Numbered from the stretch's first letter, positions 34,962 through 44,363 are shown. The stretch: 64,000 bases of DNA from Rhizobium sp. P32RR-XVIII (GCF_012641395.1 NZ_JABAIH010000014.1:60969-124968); one strand, 5' to 3'. Translations and numbers: made by a program. The notes: generated by a model not told the origin, from the letters alone.

Positions 34962-36460
34962 GACAATTCCTCGGCCGTTTTCTGCCGCCGCGAGAGCGAG
35001 CGCAGCATCGGGAAGGTGAGAGCAAAGACGATCATAAACAGCAGCAAGGCCGAGATCGGACGGGTGACGAAGATCGACCAATGCCCGCTCGAGATCATCA
35101 TCGTCTGGTCGAAACTGCGTTCGGCAAGTTCGCCGAGCACCAGCGCGATGACGAGCGGCAGGCGCGGATAATCGAAGCGGATCAGCAGATAGCCGATGAT
35201 GCCGAAGACGAAGGCGAGCACGATGTCCCCCGCCAGCGAGTCGTTGGCATAGGCGCCGACGAAGGAAATGGCGATGACGGCGGGCACCAGGATATGGGCG
35301 TCGAGGCGCGTGATCATCGCCAGCGGGCGGACCATCATCAGGCCGATCACCGAAGCAAGTACGGATGACAGCGTCAGCGTCAGGATGAGACCGTAGATCT
35401 CCGCCTCGTGATGCATGATCATCGTCGGTCCGGGCTCCATACCGTGCAGCACAAGGACCCCGAGGAGCACGGCCATTTCGGCGGTGCCGGGAATGCCGAA
35501 GGCGAGTGTCGGAATGAGGTTACCACCGTCCTTGGCATTGTTGGCCGCTTCCGGAGCGATGACCCCCTCGATGTTGCCCTTGCCGAAGCTGTTCGGATCC
35601 TTGGAGGCTTGAACGGTGCTGAAATAGGCAAGGAAGGCGGCGACTGTCCCGCCGACGCCAGGGATCGCGCCGACCAACGTGCCGATCAGCGAGCCGCGAA
35701 GCAGCGTCTTCCAATATTTGAAGGAGGCCCATACGCCGTCGAGCGTCCCTGTCAGCCCCACCTTGTCCTTGTGCTTGGCGATCGAGCCGCCCTTAGCGGA
35801 GAGTTCGATCATCTCCGGGAAGGCGAAAAGGCCGATCATGGCCGGAGCCAGCGGAACGCCCTCCCACAGATGTTCGATGCCGAAGGTGAAGCGCGTGCCG
35901 CCATTGACGTTGTCGAAGCCGACGAAGGCAAAGAGCAAGCCGATACCGCCGACGATCATGGCCCGCAGCATGTTGCCCGGCGCGCAGGCGGCGATCGTCA
36001 CCAGCCCGAGCACCGCAAGCAGGAAGAATTCCGACGGGCCGAAGGCGAGGACGATCGTCTTCGAGATCGGAATGACGAGCAGTAGCGTGAAGACGCCGAT
36101 GACGCCGCCGACGGAAGACGAACTTGCCGAGGCGCCGAGCGCGAGACCTGCCTTGCCCTGCTGGGCGAGCGGATATCCGTCGAGGCAGGTCGCTGCGTTC
36201 GGCGCGCCGCCGGGCAGGTTGATGAGGATCGAGGTGACCGAGCCGCCGAAGGACACCGCACCCATCAGCCCGCCCGCTAGTGAAAGGGCGGCATAGGGGT
36301 CGAGACCGACGGTCATCGGCCCGAAGACTGCAAGCGCTGTCGTGCCGCCCATGCCGGGAACGACGCCGACGATGAGACCAATCAGCATCCCGATCGTCAG
36401 AAACAGAAGCGACTGCAATGTAAATACATTGCCAGCCGCGGTGAGCGCGACGTCAAGCAT
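34958..36460 (-). CDS. tctA: Tripartite tricarboxylate transporter, large membrane subunit TctA
   Basis: 500 residues with about 12 membrane segments. Family landmarks: GLIVGVVPGMGGTTALAVFGPMT, GGSVTSILINLPGGAPNAATCLDGYPLAQQGKA and GAIPGVGGTVAAFLAYF, the repeated Pro/Gly-rich loops of TctA. Start follows the TctC stop by 24 bp. It imports carboxylates using the ion gradient with TctB and TctC, and could also serve the orphan TctC proteins at 1666 and 3669. Confidence 0.93.
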   Translation of the reverse strand: MLDVALTAAGNVFTLQSLLFLTIGMLIGLIVGVVPGMGGTTALAVFGPMTVGLDPYAALSLAGGLMGAVSFGGSVTSILINLPGGAPNAATCLDGYPLAQQGKAGLALGASASSSSVGGVIGVFTLLLVIPISKTIVLAFGPSEFFLLAVLGLVTIAACAPGNMLRAMIVGGIGLLFAFVGFDNVNGGTRFTFGIEHLWEGVPLAPAMIGLFAFPEMIELSAKGGSIAKHKDKVGLTGTLDGVWASFKYWKTLLRGSLIGTLVGAIPGVGGTVAAFLAYFSTVQASKDPNSFGKGNIEGVIAPEAANNAKDGGNLIPTLAFGIPGTAEMAVLLGVLVLHGMEPGPTMIMHHEAEIYGLILTLTLSSVLASVIGLMMVRPLAMITRLDAHILVPAVIAISFVGAYANDSLAGDIVLAFVFGIIGYLLIRFDYPRLPLVIALVLGELAERSFDQTMMISSGHWSIFVTRPISALLLFMIVFALTFPMLRSLSRRQKTAEELS

Positions 36461-36484
36461 CGATCTTTCCCGATCCTCTGGTGC

Positions 36485-37441
36485 TTAGTTGGCAGGGCCA
36501 AGATATTGGCTGTACTGCTTGTAGAAATCGAACTGGCTTTCGAGCGAAGCCTTGGCCGCAGCCGCGTCGCCGGGTTCGATGTCGATGCCGCTTTCCTTCG
36601 ACCACTTCACGGTATCCGGATCCTGCATGGCGGCCATCAGGCTGTCAGCCAGCGTTTTTGCGACCTCGGGCGGAAGGTCCGGTGGGCCTGCGACAAGCCT
36701 GCCGAGCGTCAGTTTGGAAAGTTCGGGGCGGCCCATTTCCGTAGCATTCTGCGCGCCGGGAACGGAGGACTTCTCCTCGAACGTACCTATAATGCGCATC
36801 TCGCCGGATTCGGCGAATTTCTTGAGAAGCGGCAGCGGGCCGATGACGGCATCGCCATCGCCGCGGATGACGGCAAGCACGTAGTCGTTGCTGCCCTTGT
36901 AGCCGGAGATGATCTCGCGCTTGATGCCGAGCATGTCGGTCGCGATCATCGTGGTGGAATAGGCGGTGGAAGACGGGCCGGAGGCTGTGAACTTGACCGG
37001 ACGCCCGAGCGCCTTCAGGTCCGCTACAGTCTTGTAGGAAGAGGCGGAGGGAACGCCGACGCCGTAGTCATCGTGGCCGAAGCTTGCAAGCCAGGTCATC
37101 TTGGTCAGATCGTACTGCAGACCGCTGTCCCCACGGATCTGAGGAACCAGCATGCCGGGGATGTTGAATATGCCGATCGTGTAACCATCGGCCTTGGCAC
37201 GGAAAACCTGCGCCGCGCCGCGCGCGCCGCCAGCGGCCGGAACGTTCGTCGGGACGACGTTGACGGATTGCGGCAGGTGGCGCTCCATGGTCGGCGAAAT
37301 CGCCCGGACATACGTATCGAACCCGCCGCCGGGGCTTACCGGGATCACGAATTCAATATTCTTGGCCGGAAAATCGGCGGCCACCACCGGGGTCGCTGCC
37401 AGCGCAAGACAAGCAACGACTGTCTGAATAATCCCTCTCAC
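36485..37441 (-). CDS. tctC: Tripartite tricarboxylate transporter substrate-binding protein TctC
   Basis: About 318 residues. GTG 37441 (or 37447) is chosen because AGGAGG lies about 9 bp upstream; longer starts have no ribosome site. The signal peptide ends TPVVAA, followed by IEFVIPVSPGGGFDTYVRA and NVPAAGGARG. It is more distant from the two copies at 1.7 and 3.7 kb than they are from each other. It is first in the tctC-tctA-tctB-aldolase operon. Confidence 0.88.
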   Translation of the reverse strand: MRGIIQTVVACLALAATPVVAADFPAKNIEFVIPVSPGGGFDTYVRAISPTMERHLPQSVNVVPTNVPAAGGARGAAQVFRAKADGYTIGIFNIPGMLVPQIRGDSGLQYDLTKMTWLASFGHDDYGVGVPSASSYKTVADLKALGRPVKFTASGPSSTAYSTTMIATDMLGIKREIISGYKGSNDYVLAVIRGDGDAVIGPLPLLKKFAESGEMRIIGTFEEKSSVPGAQNATEMGRPELSKLTLGRLVAGPPDLPPEVAKTLADSLMAAMQDPDTVKWSKESGIDIEPGDAAAAKASLESQFDFYKQYSQYLGPAN

Positions 37442-37975
37442 TCTCACTCTCCTCCTCTTAACGTCCCGTGGGTATGGTCGGATACCGGACCGCATCGCCG
37501 GCATCGGTCGCCTTGCGCTCAACGAACGAAATTTGACCCGAAAACACGCATCAGGCGCCGGCGCTGCGAATGCTGTGCAGATCTGTGGCGCTGAAGTGCA
37601 ATTTGAGAATGAGATCGACGTCCGACTGGTCGAAACGCATCTGCACCCTCCCCAACTGCTAGCGTGACCCAAACGGATACAGCCTGCCGGGTTCATAACA
37701 AGGATAGATTTTTGCTCGCTGCTATAATTTTAATTCGTAGCTCGCCACGCGCGAAATCCGCTTGCTCGGCAACTCCGCGCGGTCTCCGTCCTTTAGCGCG
37801 TCGCAAGCGGCCGGCATAATCGTGGCGAAACTCCCGACCCTACGCGGGATAGAATTTTGCTGCAACTCGATCTCTTTTGTATGAAAATTATGCCCAAATT
37901 CGTGTTCTTCCCAAAATCCCCGGAAATCCTTATGTAGGCTTTCTATTCCTTGCTACTCAGACCTCAAGAAGCCAA
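37442..37975. other. 534-bp divergent intergenic region
   Basis: This lies between the tctC start and the AraC gene. I see no gene. It is more AT-rich from 37700 on and holds a TATAAT-like -10 at 37723-37728 but no matching -35. Promoters for both directions must lie here. Confidence 0.4.
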
Positions 37976-39094
37976 ATGAGCGTTGAAGCCGCGCCCAATA
38001 CAGACGGACAGCCGCTGTTGTTCGATACGGCTGCTTTCGCCTCGCCGCAGCAGGGGTTCGAACGGTTGTGCGAACTGATCGTCGACATCTGCGACGCGGC
38101 GATGCTTGGCGAGGTGGAGAATTTCCGTGTCGTCGCCAGCACCCTGCATCTTGGCAACGCGTTGCTGCTGGACGGGCGTTCGAGCGCCTTGCGCTATAAC
38201 AGGACGCCCGAGCATATCGCGCGCGGCCTCGATCACTTTCAGCTCGTAATGTATCTCGGCGGCGGCGCTGAATTCATCGTTGGCGAGCGCACCTTCCTGC
38301 AGCGGGCGGGCGACGTCTCCCTCATCAATATGAGTAAACCCCACCTGACGCGTGAAATTCCGGGCGACGACGGCGTCGCCCGAGTTTTGAGCTTCATGCT
38401 TCCTCGCCCCTTGCTCGCGCCCCTGTTCGCCGCGATCGAAAACGTTCCGACGATCACCGTTGCAAGGCGCGAGACCGCATTTGGAGCCCTGATCGGCGAA
38501 CATATGCTGGCGCTGAAGCGTTACGCGGCGCAACTGACGCAGGCCGAGCGCCAGGCGGCAGCGCAATCGCTGGCGCAGCTTGCAGCCGGCGGCATGGATT
38601 CCCACGCCGACAACACCGCCCCCCTCCCGAGCTCATCGCAAGAGGCGCTGCGCGCCCGGATCAAACGGCACATCGAGGACAATCTGAGCACAGCCTCGCT
38701 CGATGTGACGAACCTGTGCCGCCGCTTCGCGCTGTCGCGCGCAAGCCTCTATCGCCTGTTTGCGCCGCAGAGCCCCGCGAGCTACATTCAACAGCGCCGG
38801 CTGCACCGCGCCTTCGCCATCCTTGTTTCTCCGGCATTCCGCCCCTGGCGGATCATCGACGTTGCCGTCGAATGCCAATTCAGCTCGGACGCGACCTTCA
38901 TCCGGGCCTTTCGTCGCGAGTTTGGCCTCACGCCCGGGGAGGCGCGCGAGCGGTCGCTGCGGACCTCCAATGCGCCTCCGGACGATCGTCCGGCCGAGCC
39001 TCGTCCCGACGCCGAAGCGGCGCGCTGGGTGGCCGAGCTCACAGGCGCCATTCCGCAACTCTCCGCGCTTCGCACCATCCGCCAGGAGAAATGA
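37976..39094 (+). CDS. AraC family transcriptional regulator
   Basis: 372 residues from ATG 37976. N-terminal beta-rich cupin-like effector domain, residues about 60-170 (FQLVMYLGGGAEFIVGERTFLQRAGDVSLINM). C-terminal double HTH with DVTNLCRRFALSRASLYRLF and IIDVAVECQFSSDATFIRAFRREFG. This is the AraC-binding-like class. It is divergent from tctC and may control it. The C-terminal 40 residues after PGEA are an unusual Pro/Arg-rich extension. Confidence 0.88.
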   Translation: MSVEAAPNTDGQPLLFDTAAFASPQQGFERLCELIVDICDAAMLGEVENFRVVASTLHLGNALLLDGRSSALRYNRTPEHIARGLDHFQLVMYLGGGAEFIVGERTFLQRAGDVSLINMSKPHLTREIPGDDGVARVLSFMLPRPLLAPLFAAIENVPTITVARRETAFGALIGEHMLALKRYAAQLTQAERQAAAQSLAQLAAGGMDSHADNTAPLPSSSQEALRARIKRHIEDNLSTASLDVTNLCRRFALSRASLYRLFAPQSPASYIQQRRLHRAFAILVSPAFRPWRIIDVAVECQFSSDATFIRAFRREFGLTPGEARERSLRTSNAPPDDRPAEPRPDAEAARWVAELTGAIPQLSALRTIRQEK

Positions 39095-39184
39095 GACGGA
39101 GTGCAAAGCAAGCAGGGATGGAGAGCAAAGCCGCCGCTGTCGTCTTCTGCTACGGGCTGCGCTTTGCGATACAAGGAGATAGGC

Positions 39185-39487
39185 GTGATCAGGATCGGAA
39201 TCGCTGTGTTTGGAGCTGCACTGCCTTTGATGAGCGTGGCCCCTGCTTTCGCGCAGGACCAGGCCGGAGTGATCTATCGCTGCGACGACGGCACGGCGGT
39301 CATTGCAAGCTTTGTGAATTCCACGAACGAGGTCCTGATCACGACAGGTGGCCGCAGCTTCCGTTTGCCGCAGGCGAGGTCCGGCTCAGGCGCGCGCTAT
39401 ACGGATGGCAGCGTGGTGTTCTGGATCAAAGGCGACGATGCGCAGTTTGAAGTGGCCGGCAGATCGACCAACTGCCATACGCAATAG
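39185..39487 (+). CDS. MliC-like C-type lysozyme inhibitor, exported
   Basis: 100 residues from GTG 39185 (AAGGAGATAGGC upstream). Signal peptide (residues 1-21, APAFAQ). Mature part has IYRCDDGTAVIASF, ARSGSGARYTDGSVVFWIKGDDAQFE and a final Cys (STNCHT) that would pair with the first. This is the MliC/PliC beta-barrel pattern; such proteins block host or environmental C-type lysozymes in the periplasm. There is no lipobox, so the protein is soluble. Confidence 0.75.
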   Translation: MIRIGIAVFGAALPLMSVAPAFAQDQAGVIYRCDDGTAVIASFVNSTNEVLITTGGRSFRLPQARSGSGARYTDGSVVFWIKGDDAQFEVAGRSTNCHTQ

Positions 39488-39506
39488 TTCGAAGCTTGGA
39501 TCGAAT

Positions 39507-39532
39507 AAAAAAGGCGCCCACTCGGGCGCCTT
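39507..39532 (-). terminator. Rho-independent terminator
   Basis: AAGGCGCCC-ACTC-GGGCGCCTT is a perfect 9-bp stem with 4-nt loop. On the minus strand it is followed by TTTTTT, so it ends the transcript of the small gene at 39560. It may also stop plus-strand transcripts of the MliC gene. Confidence 0.8.
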
Positions 39533-39559
39533 CCGGAAGCAGCTTTGCGGCAACCGCGA

Positions 39560-39838
39560 TCAGTTGGCGACGGCCATGCCGGCCTGCACCTCGACGATCG
39601 CCTGATCGACCAGGCTGATCGCGTTGAGGCGGTGGCCTCCCTTGTTGGTCGCACCTTTCTGCAACGATGATTTCGCAGAGACCAGCGAATTCAGCGCCGA
39701 CTGCATGTAAGGCTGGTTACCGCCCCACTGAGCTTCGACGCGGCTCGGCTGCAGAAGGATCGCGGCGCTCGAAGCGAAGGCTATTCCAAGGCAAAAAGCG
39801 AGCGCCGTTCGGCGCGGCGGCAATGATAAAGATTTCAT
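39560..39838 (-). CDS. Small exported hypothetical protein
   Basis: 92 residues from ATG 39838 (GGAG 6 bp upstream). Signal peptide to about residue 36 (RVEA-Q). The mature part is about 55 residues, helical, with regularly spaced Leu/Ala (MQSALNSLVSAKSSLQ, NKGGHRLNAISLVDQAI). This pattern occurs in small secreted proteins of rhizobia with unknown role. A terminator follows directly. Confidence 0.75.
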   Translation of the reverse strand: MKSLSLPPRRTALAFCLGIAFASSAAILLQPSRVEAQWGGNQPYMQSALNSLVSAKSSLQKGATNKGGHRLNAISLVDQAIVEVQAGMAVAN

Positions 39839-40175
39839 CAATAACTCCATTAAATCCAGCTTTGGTGGCGCAAGATCAATTATTTACGCCGAGCAAAATA
39901 CGTGCGCGCGAATGAAGGGCAATGACCGGAGCGCATATTTATGAGGCTGGGAACGAAATTGATACGTTCAGAATACTTCGCTGAGACGATTGGCAAACGC
40001 TTGATATTATTATCGCTCAAACAAGGCCGGAGACGCGTGCGTCCCGCCGCTCTCGCCAAACATCTATCCACGCCAGCGTCTCATGTGAGAGCCGAATCGC
40101 GACTCTCCCGACAGTCGATCTGATTTCTCGCGTGTCCGGCTTCTCGGCCCTGACATCCCGTCCGATAAGGTCAGC
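39839..40175. other. 337-bp region without a convincing gene
   Basis: Lies upstream of the small exported gene and downstream of the methyltransferase gene. A 60-codon plus-strand frame from 39941 has no ribosome site and no family features. The part from 39850 to 40020 is AT-richer and should hold the promoter of the small gene. Confidence 0.4.
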
Positions 40176-40976
40176 TCACGCCTTCACCGCACAGATTGCG
40201 TAGCGGTGCTGCGTCGCCCTTTCCAGGCCCTTCAGGAAGGTGAAATTCCCTCTCTGCGTTTTGTGGATCGTGCGCATGTTCGTATCGATGCTTATGGTCG
40301 AGAAGCCAGCGTCCGTCAGCAACGCCGCCACCGCCTCGGCACGCGCACCTTTGGAAAAGTAGACCCGCGAAAGGATGCTCTTGTGCGTTTCGGCAAGGGC
40401 GGGCGGCTGATGCGGGCGAGCGGAGCTCCGGCGAAGCCGGGACAACGCATCGGCGAGCCGGTTCGCGAGGCGTGAGACGAGGCTTGGATTGACGAAATCG
40501 CTGTCGATGATCAGCAGCTTGCCGCCGGGTTTCAAAACACGGTGCCATTCGGCGAAAGCCGCCTTGGGATCGACGAGGGTCCAGACGAGATGGCGATTGA
40601 TGATGATATCGTAGGAGGCGTCCGCCTCCATGGTATTTTCCGCGTCGCCCATGAGAAAACGGATTGCCTGGCCACGCGACTTCGCCTTGGCCCGTGCTCG
40701 CTCCAGCATTGGCTCCGCCCAATCGATGCCGGTGACGGAAAAACCGAGATCGTCCAGAAGATGGGAGACGACGCCCGTACCCGAAGCCAGATCCAGCGCC
40801 CTGCGGCTCTTGCCTTCTCCAAGATGCCTGAGAATGAGCTCATGCCAAGCAGCCCGCTCGGCCTCGGAGAAGATTTCATGACCCGGTTGCGTGTCGAAGG
40901 TCTCTGCCCTCACCGACCAATAGGCCTTGATCTCGTCTTTCAGACTGTAATTTGATTGGGCAGCGACCTGATGCAT
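40176..40976 (-). CDS. Class I SAM-dependent methyltransferase
   Basis: 266 residues. Motif I ALDLASGTGVVSHLL, then VTGIDWAEPMLERA, FLMGDAENT and the post-III LKPGGKLLIIDSDF identify a class I methyltransferase. It is divergent from an iron-type ABC importer, with an iron box between them. A role in modifying an iron ligand or in metal-starved metabolism is inferred from that position only. Confidence 0.85.
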   Translation of the reverse strand: MHQVAAQSNYSLKDEIKAYWSVRAETFDTQPGHEIFSEAERAAWHELILRHLGEGKSRRALDLASGTGVVSHLLDDLGFSVTGIDWAEPMLERARAKAKSRGQAIRFLMGDAENTMEADASYDIIINRHLVWTLVDPKAAFAEWHRVLKPGGKLLIIDSDFVNPSLVSRLANRLADALSRLRRSSARPHQPPALAETHKSILSRVYFSKGARAEAVAALLTDAGFSTISIDTNMRTIHKTQRGNFTFLKGLERATQHRYAICAVKA

Positions 40977-41022
40977 ACACCCTCCAGAACCCGTGCCTGG
41001 AATTCTTCTAAAAGAAATAACT

Positions 41023-41037
41023 TGACTGTAAAAGTCA
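41023..41037. promoter_or_regulatory. Probable RirA-type iron-responsive operator
   Basis: TGACTGTAAAAGTCA fits the TGA-N9-TCA iron-responsive operator of rhizobia and has 5-bp inverted arms (TGACT/AGTCA). It lies 44 bp before the importer GTG and 47 bp from the methyltransferase ATG. A close match (TGACTGAAATAGTCA) precedes the tonB unit at 62314. Confidence 0.65.
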
Positions 41038-41080
41038 TAAAATCATAAATCCACACCGAAACATTTCAACGGGGGTAAAC

Positions 41081-42220
41081 GTGTTCAACGTTCGTGTGGT
41101 GGCAACCGCCGCCGCGCTTTCGCTCGCTCTTTTTTCGGGTGCAGCGGAAGCCGGCGAGAAGATGATGATAAAGGATATCAGTGGTCGCGAGGTCGAGATC
41201 AGCGTTCCCGTCGAGCGCGTTATCCTGGGTGAAGGACGGCAGATCTATTTTACGGCAACCCTGGACACCGACGCACCTTTCAAACGCATCGTCGGCTGGC
41301 GCGACGATTTCAAGAAGGCGGATCTCGACGGCTATAATGCCTATCTCGAGAAATACCTGGAGATGGACAAGATCCCTACCTTCGGCGGCATGAAGGACGG
41401 CACCTTCGACATCGAGCAGGCGGTCACGCTGAAGCCCGACGTCGTCATCATGAACATCGATGCCAAATCGGCGACCGAGGAAAGCGGTTATATCGAAAAG
41501 CTCGCCAAGGTAGGAATTCCGCTCGTCTACGTGGATTTCCGCGAGAAGGCCATGGAGCATACCGATGATTCCATGCGGATCATCGGCAAGCTCTACGGCA
41601 AGGAAGGGCGTGCCGAAGATTTCATCAAGTTCCGCAACGAGCAGCTCGCCCGCGTCACCGGCGTGATTGCCAAGGCGACGGACCTGAAGAAGCCCGTGGT
41701 CTTCATGGAGCGCGCCGGCGGCTATAGCGACGATTGCTGCATGTCCTTCGGCGACGAGAATTTCGGCGAGATGGTTGAACTCGCCGGCGGCACAAACCTG
41801 GCCAAGGACATCATCCCCGGTACCTTCGGGACGGTGAACCCGGAACAGATCATCGCCTCCAATCCCGATCAGGTGATCGTCACCGGCGCCAACTGGGAGC
41901 TCTACGTTCCTGGCGGCAAATGGGTGGGTTTGGGCGCCGGTGCCGACAAGGCGGAAGCCACCAGGAAGCTCGCGGCGCTGATGCAGCGGCCCGCCTTCAC
42001 GGATATCAAGGCGGTTAAGACCGGCAACGTCCACGCGATCTGGCATCAGTTCTACAATAATCCGTACCAGTTCGTAGCGGTTCAGCAGATCGCCAAGTGG
42101 CTGCACCCTGACCTCTTCAAAGACCTCGATCCGGACGCGACCTTCAAGGAATTGCATCAGCGCTTCCTGCCGGTCGAATACCGCACGGGCTATTTCGTGT
42201 CGCTCAATACGGGTCTTTGA
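41081..42220 (+). CDS. Iron/siderophore-type ABC transporter substrate-binding protein
   Basis: 379 residues from GTG 41081 (GGGGGTAAAC upstream). Signal peptide to about residue 22 (AAEAG). Class III binding protein with IKDISGREVEISVPVERVIL, LKPDVVIMNIDA, IPLVYVDFRE and, in the second lobe, MVELAGGTNLAKD. Such proteins carry ferric siderophores, haem or cobalamin. It forms an operon with the FecCD permease and ATPase. Confidence 0.88.
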   Translation: MFNVRVVATAAALSLALFSGAAEAGEKMMIKDISGREVEISVPVERVILGEGRQIYFTATLDTDAPFKRIVGWRDDFKKADLDGYNAYLEKYLEMDKIPTFGGMKDGTFDIEQAVTLKPDVVIMNIDAKSATEESGYIEKLAKVGIPLVYVDFREKAMEHTDDSMRIIGKLYGKEGRAEDFIKFRNEQLARVTGVIAKATDLKKPVVFMERAGGYSDDCCMSFGDENFGEMVELAGGTNLAKDIIPGTFGTVNPEQIIASNPDQVIVTGANWELYVPGGKWVGLGAGADKAEATRKLAALMQRPAFTDIKAVKTGNVHAIWHQFYNNPYQFVAVQQIAKWLHPDLFKDLDPDATFKELHQRFLPVEYRTGYFVSLNTGL

Positions 42221-42252
42221 AATCTCGTGACACTTGAAAAGGGCTCGGCTTG

Positions 42253-43320
42253 ATGGCCGTCACAATCGAAAACACGGCAGTTCTCCCAGGACGTGGTCAG
42301 TACCGCGCCCTGGCGGCGCGCCGGATCCTGATATTGTCCGGCCTTCTCGCGGCATTGATCCTGAGCGTCGCTGTGGACATGGGCCTCGGCCCCGCGCGAT
42401 ATACGCTGAGCGAAGTTCTCGCCGCGATCCTTTCGCCAGACACGGTCGAAAACAAGTTGCGGGTCGTAATCTGGGACATTCGCATGCCGATCGCGCTGAT
42501 GGCGGTGACGGTCGGTGCCTCGCTCTCGCTTGCCGGCGCGCAGATGCAGACCATTCTGGCCAATCCGCTGGCCAGTCCCTTTACGCTGGGCATTTCCGCA
42601 GCCGCCGGCTTCGGTGCCGCACTGGCGCTGGTCGCGGGCATTGCCGTCTTTCCTGCTGCAATCCAGTTCATGGTGCCCGTAAACGCCTTTCTGATGGCGA
42701 TGCTCGCCTCGCTCTTCATCTATGGCGTTTCGACGCTGCGCGGCGTCACCGTCGAGACCATCGTGCTGCTCGGGATAGCGCTGGTCTTCACATTCAACGC
42801 GCTTTTGTCGCTGCTTGAATATCTGGCATCCGAACAGGCGCTTGCCGCCGTCGTCTTCTGGACCATGGGCAGCCTGACCAAGGCCACCTGGATGAAGGTT
42901 GGCGTCACCTGCGCCGTCCTCGTCCTATGCATACCGCTCTTTGCCCGCCGCGCCTGGGCGCTGACGGCACTTCGCCTCGGCGATGACAAGGCTGCGAGCC
43001 TCGGTGTCAACGTCCGTTCACTGCGGCTCGAAACCATGCTTCTCGTTAGTCTGCTGGCGGCGATCCCCGTCTCTTTTGTCGGGACGATCGGCTTCGTCGG
43101 GCTCGTCGGGCCGCACATCGCGCGCATGCTGGTCGGCGAGGATCAGCGCTTCTTTCTGCCCGGATCAGTCATCTGCGGCGCGCTGTTGCTTTCGGTCACC
43201 TCCGTTGTATCGAAGACCCTGATTCCCGGAGCGATCCTGCCGATCGGTGTCATTACCGCACTCGTGGGCGTTCCCTTCTTCTTCTCCCTTATCTTCACCA
43301 ACCGGAGGCGGGCATGGTAG
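42253..43320 (+). CDS. FecCD family ABC transporter permease
   Basis: 355 residues with 9-10 membrane segments. Landmarks: IWDIRMPIALMAVTVGASLSLAGAQMQ, NPLASPFTLGISAAAGFGAA, and GTIGFVGLVGPHIARMLVGEDQR, the ATPase-contact loop of this family. ATG 42253 is preferred over TTG 42250. It overlaps the ATPase gene by 7 bp. Confidence 0.93.
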   Translation: MAVTIENTAVLPGRGQYRALAARRILILSGLLAALILSVAVDMGLGPARYTLSEVLAAILSPDTVENKLRVVIWDIRMPIALMAVTVGASLSLAGAQMQTILANPLASPFTLGISAAAGFGAALALVAGIAVFPAAIQFMVPVNAFLMAMLASLFIYGVSTLRGVTVETIVLLGIALVFTFNALLSLLEYLASEQALAAVVFWTMGSLTKATWMKVGVTCAVLVLCIPLFARRAWALTALRLGDDKAASLGVNVRSLRLETMLLVSLLAAIPVSFVGTIGFVGLVGPHIARMLVGEDQRFFLPGSVICGALLLSVTSVVSKTLIPGAILPIGVITALVGVPFFFSLIFTNRRRAW

Positions 43321-44069
43321 CGCTCAGACTGGAGGGGGTCGGCGCGCGCTACGGCCGCACACAGGTATTCAACGGCATCTCGACCGATGTGCTGCGCGGC
43401 GGCGAATTGACCGCTGTGATCGGCCCAAATGCCGCCGGCAAATCGACATTGTTCAAGCGGATAGCTGGCCTTCTTTCCGGTCCGGGCGTTGTCCATGTCG
43501 AGGCAGACCGCGACGGCCATAGATCGATCTGCTACATGCCGCAGGATACCGGCGCCAACGCGGTTTTGACCGTCTATGAGTCGGTATTGCTCGCCGCCAA
43601 GCAGGGCTCCGGCTGGCGGGTCGCCGATCGCGAGCTGACGGAGATCGACCGGATTCTATCGGCGCTGCATATTTCAGATCTTGCCTTCCGGGATCTCGGC
43701 GCGCTTTCGGGCGGGCAGCGGCAATTGGTGGCGATTGCCCAGGCCTTGGTCCGCAAGCCCGAAGTGCTCCTAATGGACGAACCGACGTCGGCGCTTGATC
43801 TCTTCCGGCAGATCGAGGTGCTGGAGTTCATGAGAAAACTCGCCGCAGCCGACGGCATGGCTGTTCTGATCGCGCTCCACGATCTCAATCATGCGCTTCG
43901 CTACTGTACCCAGACGATGGTAATCGCCGGCGGCGGTTTAATTGCAAGCGGCCCGACCGAGGATGTCATCACACCGGATATGCTGCGCGAGGTCTACAAC
44001 GTCATCGCTCGCATCGAATGCTGCAGCGAAGGCAAGCCGGTGGTCATCGTCGACGGCACGGTGGGATAA
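43314..44069 (+). CDS. Iron-type ABC transporter ATP-binding protein (FecE/FhuC class)
   Basis: 251 residues. Walker A GPNAAGKST, signature LSGGQRQLVAIAQAL, Walker B VLLMDEPTSALDL, and switch His in ALHDLNHAL. It completes the three-gene importer. The start overlaps the permease stop. Confidence 0.93.
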   Translation: MVALRLEGVGARYGRTQVFNGISTDVLRGGELTAVIGPNAAGKSTLFKRIAGLLSGPGVVHVEADRDGHRSICYMPQDTGANAVLTVYESVLLAAKQGSGWRVADRELTEIDRILSALHISDLAFRDLGALSGGQRQLVAIAQALVRKPEVLLMDEPTSALDLFRQIEVLEFMRKLAAADGMAVLIALHDLNHALRYCTQTMVIAGGGLIASGPTEDVITPDMLREVYNVIARIECCSEGKPVVIVDGTVG

Positions 44070-44249
44070 GAGAGCAACTCCCCTGCCCCGCGAACGGATT
44101 TGAAGCCATATATCTTTCGTTGGCTACCCTTGTCAGTGACGCCCGCTGATCGGAAACCCGTGCCCTTGCCGCCCCTTGCCGCGTTTGGAACTGGACGCGA
44201 AGCTTAAAGCCGTGAATAAGCACTTCCTTAAGTAATTCGATAGCGACTA

Positions 44250-44278
44250 TTGCCTCGATGAGAATAAGATCGAGGCAA
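44250..44278. repeat. Perfect inverted repeat upstream of a phosphatase gene
   Basis: TTGCCTCGAT and ATCGAGGCAA are perfect 10-bp arms around GAGAATAAG. The repeat lies 86 bp before the phosphatase start in the 294-bp gap 44070-44363. It could be an operator for a dimeric regulator or a leader hairpin. No other feature is seen in the gap. Confidence 0.55.
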
Positions 44279-44363
44279 GTCGCACCGGTGATTCGCTGTT
44301 CCCAGTCTCAAAGCCAATCGTCTTGATGGGAAACGTATCCGACGCGCCGAAGAGAGGGGCCGC

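Noticed and set aside
39941..40123. 60-codon plus-strand frame
   Set aside because: No ribosome site, no family features and Arg-rich composition.
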